Below are positions 8,679-18,269 of a stretch of 64,000 bases of DNA, piece after piece (within the stretch, counting starts at the first letter, position 1; each line of letters opens with the position of its first letter). Both the position numbers and the translations under genes were made by a program. The notes below the pieces were generated by a model. That model was not told the DNA's origin, did not search any database, and worked only from the letters and a program-made list of their open reading frames with translations. Source of the DNA: Pseudomonadota bacterium (GTDB taxonomy: Bacteria; Pseudomonadota; Gammaproteobacteria; Ga0077536); assembly GCA_016719885.1 (NCBI GenBank), contig JADJYF010000014.1, positions 1 through 64,000 of the forward strand. Direction: 5' to 3'.

Positions 8679-10325
8679 ATGAATGCGCAGACAGCTACAG
8701 CACAGAAGATCGGGCTGGCCCCGGACTACGAAGTCATCGTTCTCGGCGCCGGCGTGACCGGCATCTACCAGCTCTACAAGCTCGTGCAGCTCGGCAAGAA
8801 CGTCACCTGCATCGATGCGCTCGCCGATCTCGGCGGCACCTGGTACATGAACCGCTATCCTGGCTGCCGCTTCGATTCCGATTCCTATACCTACGGCTAC
8901 TCGTTCTCCAAGGAACTGCTGGAAGAATGGGATTGGCCGGAGCGCTTCTCGCCGCAGCCCGACAATCTGCGCTACTTGAATTACGTCGCCGACAAGTTCG
9001 ATCTTCGCAAACACATGCAGTTCAACTGCAAGGTCGAAACCGCGCACTGGGACGAGGCCAACCACCTGTGGCGTCTGCATCTGAAGGACGGTCGCGACAT
9101 GAGCTGCCGCTTCCTGGTCACCGGCCTCGGCCTGCTGTCCGCCCCCACGCCGCCGCGTTACCCGGGCGTGGAAAAATTCAAGGGCCAGTCCTTTCACACC
9201 TTCGACTGGCCCCATGAGCCGGTGCAACTGGCCGGCAAGCGTGTCGGCGTGATCGGTACCGGCGCGACCGCCATCCAGCTCATTGCCGACATCGCCGACA
9301 AGGTCGCCGACCTCACGGTGTTCCAGCGCCGTCCGAACTGGGCCGCGCCGCTGAACAATTACCGCATCTCCAAGGAGGAGATGGCGAACATCAAGCAGCG
9401 CTACGATGAAATCTTTCATCGCTGCAGTGTCACGCCCGGTGGCTTCGAGCATGAGCCCGATCGCCGCGGCTTCTACGAGGTGTCGCGTGAAGAGCGCATC
9501 AAGCTGTGGGACAAGCTCTACGAGGAACCGGGCTTCGGCATCTGGCTGAGCAACTTCCGTGAAATCTTCACCGATGAAGTGGCCAATGCCGAGTTCTCGG
9601 AGTACGTGGCCGATCGTATTCGCCGGCGCGTGAAGGACCCGGTGCTGGCGGAAAAACTGATCCCCAAGGATCACGGTTTCGGCGTGCAGCGCGTGCCGCT
9701 GGAAACCAACTACTACGAAGTCTACAACCGCGACAACGTGCACCTGGTCGACATCAACGAGACGCCCATCGAGTGCATCACCGAGAACGGCTTGAAGACC
9801 AGCGCCGCGGAGTTCGAATTCGACATCCTGGTGTACGCGACCGGCTTCGACGCCATCACCGGCGCCTACGATCGCATCGATTTCCAGGGCGTCGACGGGC
9901 AGAAGCTGCGCGACAAGTGGAAGGACGGGCCGGTCACCTATCTCGGCATGTCCATCGCCGGCTTCCCCAACATGCTGACCGTGGCCGGCCCGCAGAGCGG
10001 CTCGGCGTCGACCAACTTTCCGCGCGGCATCGAGGTCGGCGTGGACTGGGCGACGCAGATGCTGGAGTTCGCATGGCAGCACAAGTACACGCGCTTCGAG
10101 GCCCAGACCATGGCCGAGGAGCGCTGGACCAAGCACGTCGGCGACATGTATTCGACGGTGCTGATGCGCAAGGCCAAGGGCTGGTTCACCGGCTACAACT
10201 CCAACGTCGAAGGCCATGAGTACGGCAAGGTGCGCCACCTGGTCTACAACGGCGGCACGCCGAAATACGTGTCGGTGGTGGGCAAGGTCGCGGCCGACGG
10301 CTACAGCGGCTTCACTTTCGCCTGA
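8679..10325 (+). CDS. Baeyer-Villiger monooxygenase (class B flavoprotein)
   Basis: This 548-residue FAD- and NADPH-dependent monooxygenase would insert oxygen next to a ketone carbon. The FAD Rossmann motif is GAGVTGIYQLYKL (about residue 23), followed by LGGTWYMNRYPGCRFD. The BVMO fingerprint FxGxxxHxxxW is present as FKGQSFHTFDW near residue 170, and the NADPH Rossmann motif is GVIGTGATAIQL. Length matches the cyclohexanone/steroid monooxygenase type. Its divergent neighbour is an esterase-like hydrolase. A second BVMO lies at 51705. Confidence 0.93.
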   Translation: MNAQTATAQKIGLAPDYEVIVLGAGVTGIYQLYKLVQLGKNVTCIDALADLGGTWYMNRYPGCRFDSDSYTYGYSFSKELLEEWDWPERFSPQPDNLRYLNYVADKFDLRKHMQFNCKVETAHWDEANHLWRLHLKDGRDMSCRFLVTGLGLLSAPTPPRYPGVEKFKGQSFHTFDWPHEPVQLAGKRVGVIGTGATAIQLIADIADKVADLTVFQRRPNWAAPLNNYRISKEEMANIKQRYDEIFHRCSVTPGGFEHEPDRRGFYEVSREERIKLWDKLYEEPGFGIWLSNFREIFTDEVANAEFSEYVADRIRRRVKDPVLAEKLIPKDHGFGVQRVPLETNYYEVYNRDNVHLVDINETPIECITENGLKTSAAEFEFDILVYATGFDAITGAYDRIDFQGVDGQKLRDKWKDGPVTYLGMSIAGFPNMLTVAGPQSGSASTNFPRGIEVGVDWATQMLEFAWQHKYTRFEAQTMAEERWTKHVGDMYSTVLMRKAKGWFTGYNSNVEGHEYGKVRHLVYNGGTPKYVSVVGKVAADGYSGFTFA

Positions 10326-10607
10326 GGCTTGGTCGCGGGTCTGGATACGCCACCACTCGCGCGTCACGGAGCATTCCTGGCGAGCGGCGCGCGCGCCAGG
10401 CGTCGCCCGTCAAAGAAATTTACATGGCGGGGCGTCGCCCCCGCAGGGGGTAGCGCGGCCCGACCCCCACGCCTAACTCTGTAAGTCAGCGACTTGAGCG
10501 ATTTGCGAGCGCGGGCGTTCAGTGGCCGCCCATTTTGGCGCCTACAAAATGCAGCAGGATTTTACGTGCGGGCCGAAAGCTTCTTAAGAAAATTAAACAA
10601 TTAGAAA
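10326..10607 (+). other. intergenic stretch before the low-complexity block
   Basis: No gene is seen. It contains a short inverted repeat AAGTC-AGC-GACTT (about 10482-10494) and an AT-rich stretch ending in TTAAACAATTAGAAA just before the G/C block. This could be the leader of the PEP-CTERM-like gene that follows, but the start of that gene is lost in the low-complexity sequence. Confidence 0.35.
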
Positions 10608-10798
10608 CCCGGCCGGGGGCGCCGGCCGCGGCGGGGGGGGGGCCCCGGGGGGGGGGGGACGGGGGCCAAACAACCCAACCCCCGCGGGGGGAGGGCCCCC
10701 CGGGCCCCCGCCCCGGGGGGGCGGGCCGGGGGCCCCCCCCCCCCCGGGCCCCCGGGGGGGGTCCCGGGCCCGGGGGGGGGGGGAAAAAAAAAAAAAGG
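10608..10798. repeat. low-complexity G/C homopolymer block
   Basis: About 190 bases consist almost only of runs of G and C (many of 5-10), closed by a run of about 13 A. It has no codon structure in any frame and no arms of a sensible hairpin. With the 32-G run at 11075 inside the next gene it looks like a poorly determined region or assembly artefact rather than biology. Confidence 0.75.
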
Positions 10799-10863
10799 TT
10801 GCGGGGGCCCAGCGGCCTAGCGCTACTCCACGGGCGAGCAATACCGGCACCTTCTTTGTCTCG

Positions 10864-11400
<537 letters not shown>

Positions 11401-11428
11401 CAGCCCGCCACACGGGCGCCGTGAAATG

Positions 11429-11462
11429 AGCGGGGGGCCGCTCGCGAAGCTCCCGCTTTTTT
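11429..11462 (+). terminator. rho-independent terminator after the PEP-CTERM-like gene
   Basis: AGCGGG (11429-11434) pairs with CCCGCT (11452-11457) across a 17-base loop and is followed by a run of T to 11462. It lies 29 bases after the stop of the PEP-CTERM-like frame and points in the same direction. Confidence 0.55.
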
Positions 11463-11666
11463 CCGCGCCGGCGCCTGAGGCCGGAACGCGCTGCCGCCGG
11501 CGCAACGCAAGCCACTTCCTCATGCGGGACGTGGCAGCACCGGGCGGCGGCCCTACGCAAGACCACACCCGCGCAAGAATCTCCACGTGTCCTGGCGTTT
11601 GCCTCTACCGTTACTACCCGCCTGCGCCTCCATACCCCATCGCGCATCAGCCTCAATGGCGCTGAC

Positions 11667-12539
11667 GTGTTGAGCCTCGCGTTCTGCGTCTATCTCCTGG
11701 CCCTCACGTATTTCTTCCTGTGCAACGCGGCCGTCGTCGAGAGTCGCGCGCTCATTGCCTGCCGGGTCGCCGGGCTGCGCCCGGTCGGGGCCCGCACGCC
11801 AGCAGGCGCTGCTGACGGTGTTGTTGAAAATGTTCTTCGCGCCGCTGATGGTGCTGTTCTTATGGGGCGCCTTTGGCAGGGCGTTCGAAAACGCCAGCCT
11901 GCTATGGCTGGCCTTCGCGAACGGCGAGCGCGACGCCTTGCAATTGTTCAACGCGCACGGCTTCTGGCTGCTGTTCCAGCTCACGCTGTTGGTCGACGTC
12001 GGCTGGTTCACAGTCGGCTACCTGGTCGAACGTTCGTCCTTGCGCAATACCATCGTGTCGGTCGACCCGACGCTGGTCGGATGGCTGGTCACGCTGGCCT
12101 GCTACCCGCCGTTCAACGCCTTGACGGTGCGCGTGCTGGGCGGCAACGTCGCCGACTTCCCGCATTTCACGTCCACGGCCGTGCATGTCGGCATGAACAC
12201 ACTGCTGTTGCTGGCCATGGTGGCAACGGCGGGCTGGGCTGGAAGGCCAGCAATCTCACCCATCGTGGCATCGTCAGCGGCGGTCCGTATCGCTACATCC
12301 GGCATCCGGCCTACACCGCCAAGAACATCGCGTGGTGGATAGCCAGCGTGCCGGCCTTCACGCTTGCATGGCAGGCATCCGCCATGCAGGGATTGCAGGT
12401 GGCCGGCGCCACACTCGCGTGGTCGGGACTCTACGTATTGCGTGCCTTGACCGAGGAGGATCATCTACGCTCGGTCGACGAGCACTACTCAAAATATTGC
12501 GAAGCAGTTCGCTTTCGCTTTCTGCCAGGCTTGATCTGA
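11667..12539 (+). pseudogene. isoprenylcysteine carboxyl methyltransferase-like membrane protein, two frameshifts
   Basis: The start is GTG at 11667 with a membrane segment (LSLAFCVYLLALTYFFLCNA). The frame must shift near 11780-11800 to reach the next coherent part (LLTVLLKMFFAPLMVLFLWG), and shift back near 12235-12240 to reach WKASNLTHRGIVSGGPYRYI and RHPAYTAKN. The GPYRYIRHP motif and the C-terminal EEDHLRSVDEHYSKYC are typical of the ICMT/phospholipid methyltransferase superfamily, which uses SAM in the membrane. The total of 873 bases is a multiple of three, so the two shifts compensate. The intact protein would have about 290 residues and roughly five helices. Position next to the low-quality block favours sequence error. 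Confidence 0.7.
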
Positions 12540-12756
12540 ATTCACATCAATTGACAATGCCCGGCGGGGGAATCCGCTCGCCATTCAAACGTGTCGCGCG
12601 GAGTATCTTGTGACCTAGTCCGCATCGCGTTTGACGCCAAGCGTGAATGTCGTGACGGCCATCTCAAGTCAACCAACATTGCAAATTTTTGTGTATAGCC
12701 GGGGCAGCGCGGGCCGCTAGCACTCGCACTGATTTTCCCGAGGAAAGGTAGCGAGC

Positions 12757-14517
12757 ATGGCCTCAAGAGTTTTCCACGCGCGGCAATGGACGGCGCTAGG
12801 TGCGTTGGCATTGGTTGCAAGTTCATCGGTGCAGGCTGCGCCGCCGCCGTTCGCGGCCGGCCGCATTCTGGTCAAGCCCGCCGCCGGTTTGAGCGACACG
12901 CATTTCGCCGACATCCTCCAACGCGCCAATGGTCATGGCCCGCGCAAGTTGAAAGGCCTGGGCGTGACGGTCGTGCAGGTGAGCAACGGCGGCGAAAAGG
13001 CCGCGATCGCCGCGCTCAAGAACAATCGCAACATCGAATTCGCGGAGCTCGACCAACTCGTCGCGCCGAGCGCGACATCGAACGACCCGGCCCTGGCATC
13101 GCAATGGCATCTCGCCAAGATGGGCGCGCCGTCGGCGTGGGACATCACGCTGGGCACGGGCATCACCGTCGCGGTGCTCGACTCGGGCGTGTACGCCAAT
13201 CATCCCGACCTGCTCGGCAAGGTGGTGGTCGGGCGCAACGTGGTCGCCGGCACCGTCAACCCGCTGGACACCAGTGACGTGGTCGGCCATGGCACCTGGG
13301 TCACCGGCGTCATCACCGAGACCGCCAACAACGGTATCGGCGGCGCGTCGACCGCGCCGGGCACGCAGGTCATGCCGATCCGCATCACCGACCGCAGCGA
13401 TGGTTACGCTTACTTCAGCGACATGGCGGCTGGCATCACCTGGGCCGCCGATCACGGCGCGCGGGTGGCGAACCTGAGCTACAGCGGCGCGGCCGGTTCG
13501 TCGGCGGTGGCCAGCGCCGCCAGCTACATGATGAGCAAGAATGGCGTGGTGGTGGTTGCCGCCGGCAACAACAACACCGATTACGGCTACGCCAACAGCA
13601 GCTATCTCTACGTGGCGGCGGCCACCGACAAACTCGACGCCAAGGCCAGCTTCTCGAGCTTCGGCAAGTTCGTCGACATCGCCGCCCCCGGCACCGCAAT
13701 CTACACCACCAACCGCAGCGGTACCTACAGCACCGTGCAAGGCACCTCGTTCTCGACACCGAACGTGGCGGGCGTGGCGGCGATGGTGATGTCGGCCAAT
13801 CCCTTGCTGAAACCCAACGACGTGTTGGCGGTGATCTCCTCCACCGCGGTCGATCTCGGTGCCGCCGGCTGGGACGCGAACTTCGGCCATGGCCGCGTCA
13901 ATGAACTGGCGGCGGTGCAAAAAGCCGTGACCTACCAAGCGCTCGACAGCGACGCGCCACTCACCGCCATCGTCTCGCCGCTCGGCGGCAGCAAGCTCAG
14001 CGGTCTCGCCACGGTCACGGTCAGCGCCACCGACGCTTCGGGCGTGAAGTCGGTCAACCTGCTGGTCAACGGCGCGCAGATTGCATCGTCCGCCACGGCC
14101 GTCAACAACGCCTATACGTTCTCGTGGGACACCACCAAACACGCTGACGGCGGCTACGGTCTCAGCGCAACGGCGACCGACACACTGGGCAACAGCGTCT
14201 CCACCGGCACCACCTCGGTGACGGTGAACAACGCGCCGCCGGACACCGTGTTGCCGGTGGTCAAGATCAGCACACCGACGCTCGGGCAAAAGATCAGCAC
14301 CACCGCGAGCATCGCGGCATCGGCCACCGACAACGTCGCGGTCAAGCAGCTGAGCGTGTTCGGTGATGGCAAGTTGCTGTGCACCGGCACCACCAGCGCC
14401 TCCTGCACATGGAATCTGCGCAAGGCGGCCAGCGGCAGCACCCATACCGTCAACGTGACGGCCGTGGATACGGCTGGCAACAGCGCCAGCAGTTCGGTCT
14501 CCATCGTCAAGCAATAA
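12757..14517 (+). CDS. secreted subtilisin-like serine protease (S8) with Ig-like repeats
   Basis: This 586-residue exported peptidase has a signal peptide (basic MASRVFHARQW, then LGALALVASSSVQA) with cleavage near residue 28. An I9-like propeptide region covers about residues 33-108 (GRILVKPAAGLSD). The S8 catalytic triad is Asp142 (VAVLDSGV), His178 (GHGTWVTG) and Ser331 (GTSFSTPNVAG). After about residue 400 come two bacterial Ig-like modules (ITVSATDASGVKSVNLLVNG type, then IAASATDNVAVKQLSVFGDG). There is no PEP-CTERM or other anchor, so it is probably released, or secreted further by a type II system. It ends 58 bases before a convergent CoA-transferase, with a strong hairpin between them. 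Confidence 0.93.
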   Translation: MASRVFHARQWTALGALALVASSSVQAAPPPFAAGRILVKPAAGLSDTHFADILQRANGHGPRKLKGLGVTVVQVSNGGEKAAIAALKNNRNIEFAELDQLVAPSATSNDPALASQWHLAKMGAPSAWDITLGTGITVAVLDSGVYANHPDLLGKVVVGRNVVAGTVNPLDTSDVVGHGTWVTGVITETANNGIGGASTAPGTQVMPIRITDRSDGYAYFSDMAAGITWAADHGARVANLSYSGAAGSSAVASAASYMMSKNGVVVVAAGNNNTDYGYANSSYLYVAAATDKLDAKASFSSFGKFVDIAAPGTAIYTTNRSGTYSTVQGTSFSTPNVAGVAAMVMSANPLLKPNDVLAVISSTAVDLGAAGWDANFGHGRVNELAAVQKAVTYQALDSDAPLTAIVSPLGGSKLSGLATVTVSATDASGVKSVNLLVNGAQIASSATAVNNAYTFSWDTTKHADGGYGLSATATDTLGNSVSTGTTSVTVNNAPPDTVLPVVKISTPTLGQKISTTASIAASATDNVAVKQLSVFGDGKLLCTGTTSASCTWNLRKAASGSTHTVNVTAVDTAGNSASSSVSIVKQ

Positions 14518-14524
14518 CGGCCTC

Positions 14525-14555
14525 GCGTCTGTCGCGCGCATTGCGCGACAGACGC
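14525..14555. terminator. perfect 13-bp hairpin between convergent genes
   Basis: GCGTCTGTCGCGC (14525-14537) and GCGCGACAGACGC (14543-14555) are exact inverse complements with a 5-base loop. The hairpin lies between the stops of the subtilase (14517) and the CoA-transferase (14576), so it can serve both strands. No T run follows. Confidence 0.6.
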
Positions 14556-14575
14556 CGCGTGATCCGCGGCCGCGC

Positions 14576-15772
14576 CTAACGCACCACCCCGCTCTCGAAC
14601 AATCCCGCGATGCCTTGCGCTGTATAGCCGAAGCGCGTCAGCACCGCCTCGCTGTGCTCGCCGATGCGCGGCGGCGCGAGACGCACCGAACCCGGCGTGC
14701 GGCTCAGCTTGACCGCGATGCCGGGGCCCCGATAACCCTCGAACTCCACGCACATCTCGCGATCGCGGGTGTGATCCAGCGCCAGCGCCTGCTCCACCGT
14801 CAGCACCGGCGCGCACGGCACACCGATGCTCATCAGGCGCTCGAAAAGCTGCATGCCGTCGAGTGTCGCCAACAGTTCCACCAGGCGCGGGCGCAGCGAG
14901 TCTCGATGGATCACGCGGTCGCGATTCTTGCCATAGCGCGGGTCTTCGCACAGCGTCGGCGCGCCGAGTTCCGCGCACAGGATGCCGAACTGCCGGTCGT
15001 TGCCGACCGCCAGGAACAAGGGCACGGTGCCGGTCGGAAACAAGTCATAGGGAACGATGTTGGGGTGGCCGTTGCCGGTGCGCGCGGCGCGACCGCCGTG
15101 CACGACATTGGAAACGTGTGGATGGAGCAAGGCGATGGCGGTGTCGTACAGCGTCGCCTCCAGACGCTGGCCCTTGCCCGAGCGCTGGCGTTCGAGCAGC
15201 GCCAGCGCGATGCCGAGCGCGGCATACATGCCGGTCGCGGTGTCGACCAGCGGCATGCCGACGCGCGTCGCTTCACCCTCCGGCTCGCCATTGACACTCA
15301 TGATGCCGGACATCGCCTGCAGCGCGGCATCGTAGCCCGGCAGGCCACCGAACTCGCCGCTTTCGCCAAAGCCCGAGATCCGGCAGTGCACGAGGCGCGG
15401 GAAGCGGGTCGTCAGTTCATCGAGATTATCGATACCCCACTTACGCCAGGTGCTCATCTTGAAATTCTCGATGAAGACATCGGCTTTCTCGAGCAGCGCA
15501 AACAGCACGGCGATGCCCTCGGCGCGCGACAGGTCCAGCGCGAGATCCTGCTTGTTGCGATTCAAGCCCAGGAAATAGGGCGCCACGCCGTCGACGAAGG
15601 GCGGCCCGTAACCGCGCGTGTCATCGCCGTCGAAGGACTCGACCTTGATCACCTCGGCGCCGTGATCGCCGAGCAATTGTCCCGAGAAGGGGCCGGCAAG
15701 CACGCGCGAGGCATCGATGACGACCGTACCGGAAAGGCAACCTGGGCTGAGTTGCATGCGTTGAATCTCCAT
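14576..15772 (-). CDS. CaiB/BaiF family CoA-transferase (family III)
   Basis: This 398-residue protein opens MEIQRMQLSPGCLSGTVVID with the family start VIDASRVLAGPFSGQLLGDHGAEVIKVE. Other family landmarks are GYGPPFVDG, the NRNKQDLALDLS stretch and GYDAALQAMSGIMSVNG. Members move CoA between carboxylic acids by way of an aspartyl-CoA intermediate, activating substrates without ATP. The acyl-CoA dehydrogenase gene at 15945 lies upstream on the same strand, 172 bases away, so the two may act in sequence. The exact acyl group is unknown. Confidence 0.9.
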   Translation of the reverse strand: MEIQRMQLSPGCLSGTVVIDASRVLAGPFSGQLLGDHGAEVIKVESFDGDDTRGYGPPFVDGVAPYFLGLNRNKQDLALDLSRAEGIAVLFALLEKADVFIENFKMSTWRKWGIDNLDELTTRFPRLVHCRISGFGESGEFGGLPGYDAALQAMSGIMSVNGEPEGEATRVGMPLVDTATGMYAALGIALALLERQRSGKGQRLEATLYDTAIALLHPHVSNVVHGGRAARTGNGHPNIVPYDLFPTGTVPLFLAVGNDRQFGILCAELGAPTLCEDPRYGKNRDRVIHRDSLRPRLVELLATLDGMQLFERLMSIGVPCAPVLTVEQALALDHTRDREMCVEFEGYRGPGIAVKLSRTPGSVRLAPPRIGEHSEAVLTRFGYTAQGIAGLFESGVVR

Positions 15773-15944
15773 AAATCAATCGATGACGGAATGTCGGTCT
15801 CGCGCATCGCCGCCGTGCGTCGAGCGCGCATCGAGCAATGCATTGATGTAAAGCTAACGCGCCGCGACACGCTTAGAAAGTAGTGCCGGCGGACAACGAT
15901 TCACGATGGCGCTGGCCGCGCGACCGGAGCGGGGGTCGAATCCA

Positions 15945-17105
15945 TCACGCGTCGCGCATCAGGTGCCGACCGATGACCAGTTGCTGGATCTGCGTCGTGC
16001 CTTCATACAGGCGCAACAGGCGCACATCGCGGTAGAAGCGTTCGACCTTGTACTCGCTGATGTAGCCGGCGCCGCCATGGATCTGCACACCGCGATCCGC
16101 CACGCGCCCGACCATCTCGGTGCTGAACATCTTGGTGCACGCGGCCTGCATGCTGACCTCGGCATCGGCGGCGCCCGGCGCCTTGGCATCGTAGCGGCGC
16201 GCCGTGGCCTGCACCAATGACCAAGCGGCCAGCATCTCCGCCTGGCTGTCGGCCAGCATGGCCTGGATCAGCTGGAAATCGCCGATGCGTTGGCCGAACT
16301 GCTTGCGCGTGCGCGCATAGTCGATGCACTCGTTCAGGATGCGCCGCGCCATGCCGCAGGCGATGGCCGAGATATGCAGGCGTCCGCGGTCGAGCACCTT
16401 CATCGCGGTCTTGAAGCCCTTGCCGGGCTCGCCGCCGATGATGTTGGCGGCCGGCACGCGCACGTTGTCCAGGTACACGTCGCAGGTCTTGGTGCCGCGC
16501 TGGCCCATCTTCCGGTCGGGCTTGCCGAGCGTGAGGCCCGGTGAGTCCGCCGGCACGATGAAGGCTGAGATACCGCCCGCGCCCGCGCCGCCGGTGCGCG
16601 CCATCAGGGTGAACGCACCGGCGCGCGGTGCGTTGGTGATGTAGCGCTTGGTGCCCGAGATGACGTAGGCGTCGCCATCGGCGAGCGCGCGGGTCTTGAT
16701 CGAAGCAGCGTCGGAACCGGCGTCGGGCTCGGTCAGGGCAAAGGACACCACCAGTTCGCCGCTGGCGATGCGCGGCAGGTAGGCCGCCTTCTGCTCCTCC
16801 GTGCCATCCATGAGGATGCCCTGCGAGCCGATGCCGATGTTGGTGCCGGCCGCTGAACGGAAGGCCAGCGCGGTTTGGCCGAGTTCGAACGCCACCTCGC
16901 ATTCCTGGCTCATGGACAGGCCGATGCCGCCGTACTGCTCGGGGATGGACAGTCCGAACAGTCCGAGGTCCTTCATGTCGGCGAGGATGTCCGCCGGCAC
17001 CTCGTCCTGTTCCTCCACCGCGTTCTCGGCCGGCACCAGGCGCTCGGCGACGAAGCGCTGCACGCTGGCCTTGAGGAGGGTGAAGGTTTCGACGTCGAGT
17101 GCCAT
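15945..17105 (-). CDS. acyl-CoA dehydrogenase
   Basis: This 386-residue FAD flavoprotein oxidises acyl-CoA to enoyl-CoA. The start at 17105 (MALDVETFTLLK) is the one consistent with family length. The flavin/substrate loop is FALTEPDAGSDAAS (about residues 123-136), RKQFGQRIGDFQLIQ is the arginine/FAD motif, and the catalytic glutamate lies in RLYEGTTQIQQL near the C-terminus. It is divergent from the LysR gene at 17214; the 108 bases between carry TTGACAA repeats likely to be the regulator's site. It probably works with the CoA-transferase downstream. Confidence 0.92.
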   Translation of the reverse strand: MALDVETFTLLKASVQRFVAERLVPAENAVEEQDEVPADILADMKDLGLFGLSIPEQYGGIGLSMSQECEVAFELGQTALAFRSAAGTNIGIGSQGILMDGTEEQKAAYLPRIASGELVVSFALTEPDAGSDAASIKTRALADGDAYVISGTKRYITNAPRAGAFTLMARTGGAGAGGISAFIVPADSPGLTLGKPDRKMGQRGTKTCDVYLDNVRVPAANIIGGEPGKGFKTAMKVLDRGRLHISAIACGMARRILNECIDYARTRKQFGQRIGDFQLIQAMLADSQAEMLAAWSLVQATARRYDAKAPGAADAEVSMQAACTKMFSTEMVGRVADRGVQIHGGAGYISEYKVERFYRDVRLLRLYEGTTQIQQLVIGRHLMRDA

Positions 17106-17155
17106 GGTTCTTGCTCCGTGCGCAAAAGCGCGCATGTTCGGCGCCGGCATCCGGC

Positions 17156-17203
17156 TTGACAATCACCAACTCGATTGACAATTTGTCAAATATATTTTGA
17201 CAA
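17156..17203. promoter_or_regulatory. putative LysR operator: three TTGACAA copies and a perfect palindrome
   Basis: TTGACAA occurs at 17156-17162, 17175-17181 and 17197-17203. The middle copy forms a perfect 15-base palindrome TTGACAA-T-TTGTCAA (17175-17189). The cluster lies between the divergent acyl-CoA dehydrogenase (start 17105) and LysR gene (start 17214), the usual place for a LysR-type recognition and activation site. LysR sites often carry a T-N11-A core, and TTGACAATTTGTCAA contains one. Confidence 0.55.
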
Positions 17204-17213
17204 AGAGCCTGTC

Positions 17214-18143
17214 ATGGATGCCCAAGCCCTGATCCTGCTGGTCGACATCGTCGATGCCGGCAACCTCAGCCTGGCCGCGCGCAAACTCAAGACCAGCCGC
17301 GCCAACGTCAGCTACCGCCTCAAGCAGCTGGAGCGCACGCTCGGCACGCAGCTCATCCGCCGCACCACCCGGCGTATAGAGCCGACCGAGATCGGGCTGC
17401 GTCTCTACCAGCACGGTCGCGCCATCCGCCACGAAGTGCAGGCGGCCCAGGAGTCCGTCGACCTGCTCGGGCGTGGCCTGTCGGGCGCCGTGCGCGTGAG
17501 CCTGCCCACGGGTTTCGGCGAAATGGTCATGAGCGCATGGCTCATCGACTTCAAGCGGCGCTACCCCGACATCAGTCTCGAACTCTTGTTTGAAAACCGC
17601 GTGGACGACCTGTTGAAAGAGGAAGTGGATCTCGCCATTCGCGTCATGAGTGAACCACCGCCGTCGCTGGTCGCGACGGAGCTGACGCGCGTACGTTACG
17701 TGCTGTGCGCCGCCAGCGACTATGCCGCGAGTCACGCCATGCCGAGCTGCCTCGAAGACCTCGAACGTCTGCCGCTGGTGACGTCCGACGTGGCGGGCCG
17801 TGAACTGCGGGTGTCGGCCTATCGAGACGACACGCGGCGCGAAGTGGCGCTGCGCCCGACGCTGACCTCGGAAAATTTTCGCTTCCTGCGCGAAGCGATG
17901 CTGGCCGGTGTGGGTCTTGGCCTGATGCCCGATTACGTGGTCGCGAGCGACATCGTGGAAGGTCGCGTGGTCACCGCGCTCGATGACTGGCGCCTGAGCA
18001 TTTTCGGCACGCGCATCTTCCTGTTGCGCATGCCCGGCCGTTACCAGACCCTGGCGACACGCACGCTGATCGATTTCGTGGTGGACAAAGCCAACGCCTG
18101 GGGCGCGGATGCCAAGCGCTCGAGCACGTCGTTGAAACGTTGA
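17214..18143 (+). CDS. LysR-family transcriptional regulator
   Basis: This protein of about 309 residues starts at ATG 17214 (MDAQALILLVDIVDAGNLS). The N-terminal winged helix-turn-helix is clear in GNLSLAARKLKTSRANVSYR and LKQLERTLGTQLIRRTTRRI. The effector-binding half begins near residue 90 (SGAVRVSLPTGFGEMVMSAW). LysR proteins usually activate a divergent target in response to a pathway intermediate, and here the target would be the acyl-CoA dehydrogenase/CoA-transferase pair. An in-frame ATG at 17175 exists but lies inside the putative operator. Confidence 0.9.
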   Translation: MDAQALILLVDIVDAGNLSLAARKLKTSRANVSYRLKQLERTLGTQLIRRTTRRIEPTEIGLRLYQHGRAIRHEVQAAQESVDLLGRGLSGAVRVSLPTGFGEMVMSAWLIDFKRRYPDISLELLFENRVDDLLKEEVDLAIRVMSEPPPSLVATELTRVRYVLCAASDYAASHAMPSCLEDLERLPLVTSDVAGRELRVSAYRDDTRREVALRPTLTSENFRFLREAMLAGVGLGLMPDYVVASDIVEGRVVTALDDWRLSIFGTRIFLLRMPGRYQTLATRTLIDFVVDKANAWGADAKRSSTSLKR

Positions 18144-18269
18144 TCATCGATGCCGCGCATCGCGCTGCCGCGGCTGGCCGCTCCCTTGGCCGTGATTTAG
18201 ACTCTCGCGGAACCCCGCGCACACCGTATGCGCGGCACAGCACGATAATTCCGGGACAGGGGGTAGGCG

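Noticed and set aside
8448..10367. A 639-codon open frame antisense to the first BVMO
   Set aside because: It has no start context, no recognisable domains and strong composition bias; it is the usual antisense open frame of GC-rich DNA. The BVMO on the plus strand is unambiguous.
10482..10545. Sigma-54 promoter and PrsR-type site before the PEP-CTERM-like gene
   Set aside because: The AAGTC-AGC-GACTT palindrome is present, but the only GG/GC pair downstream is 12 bases apart rather than 10, so a sigma-54 promoter is not supported.
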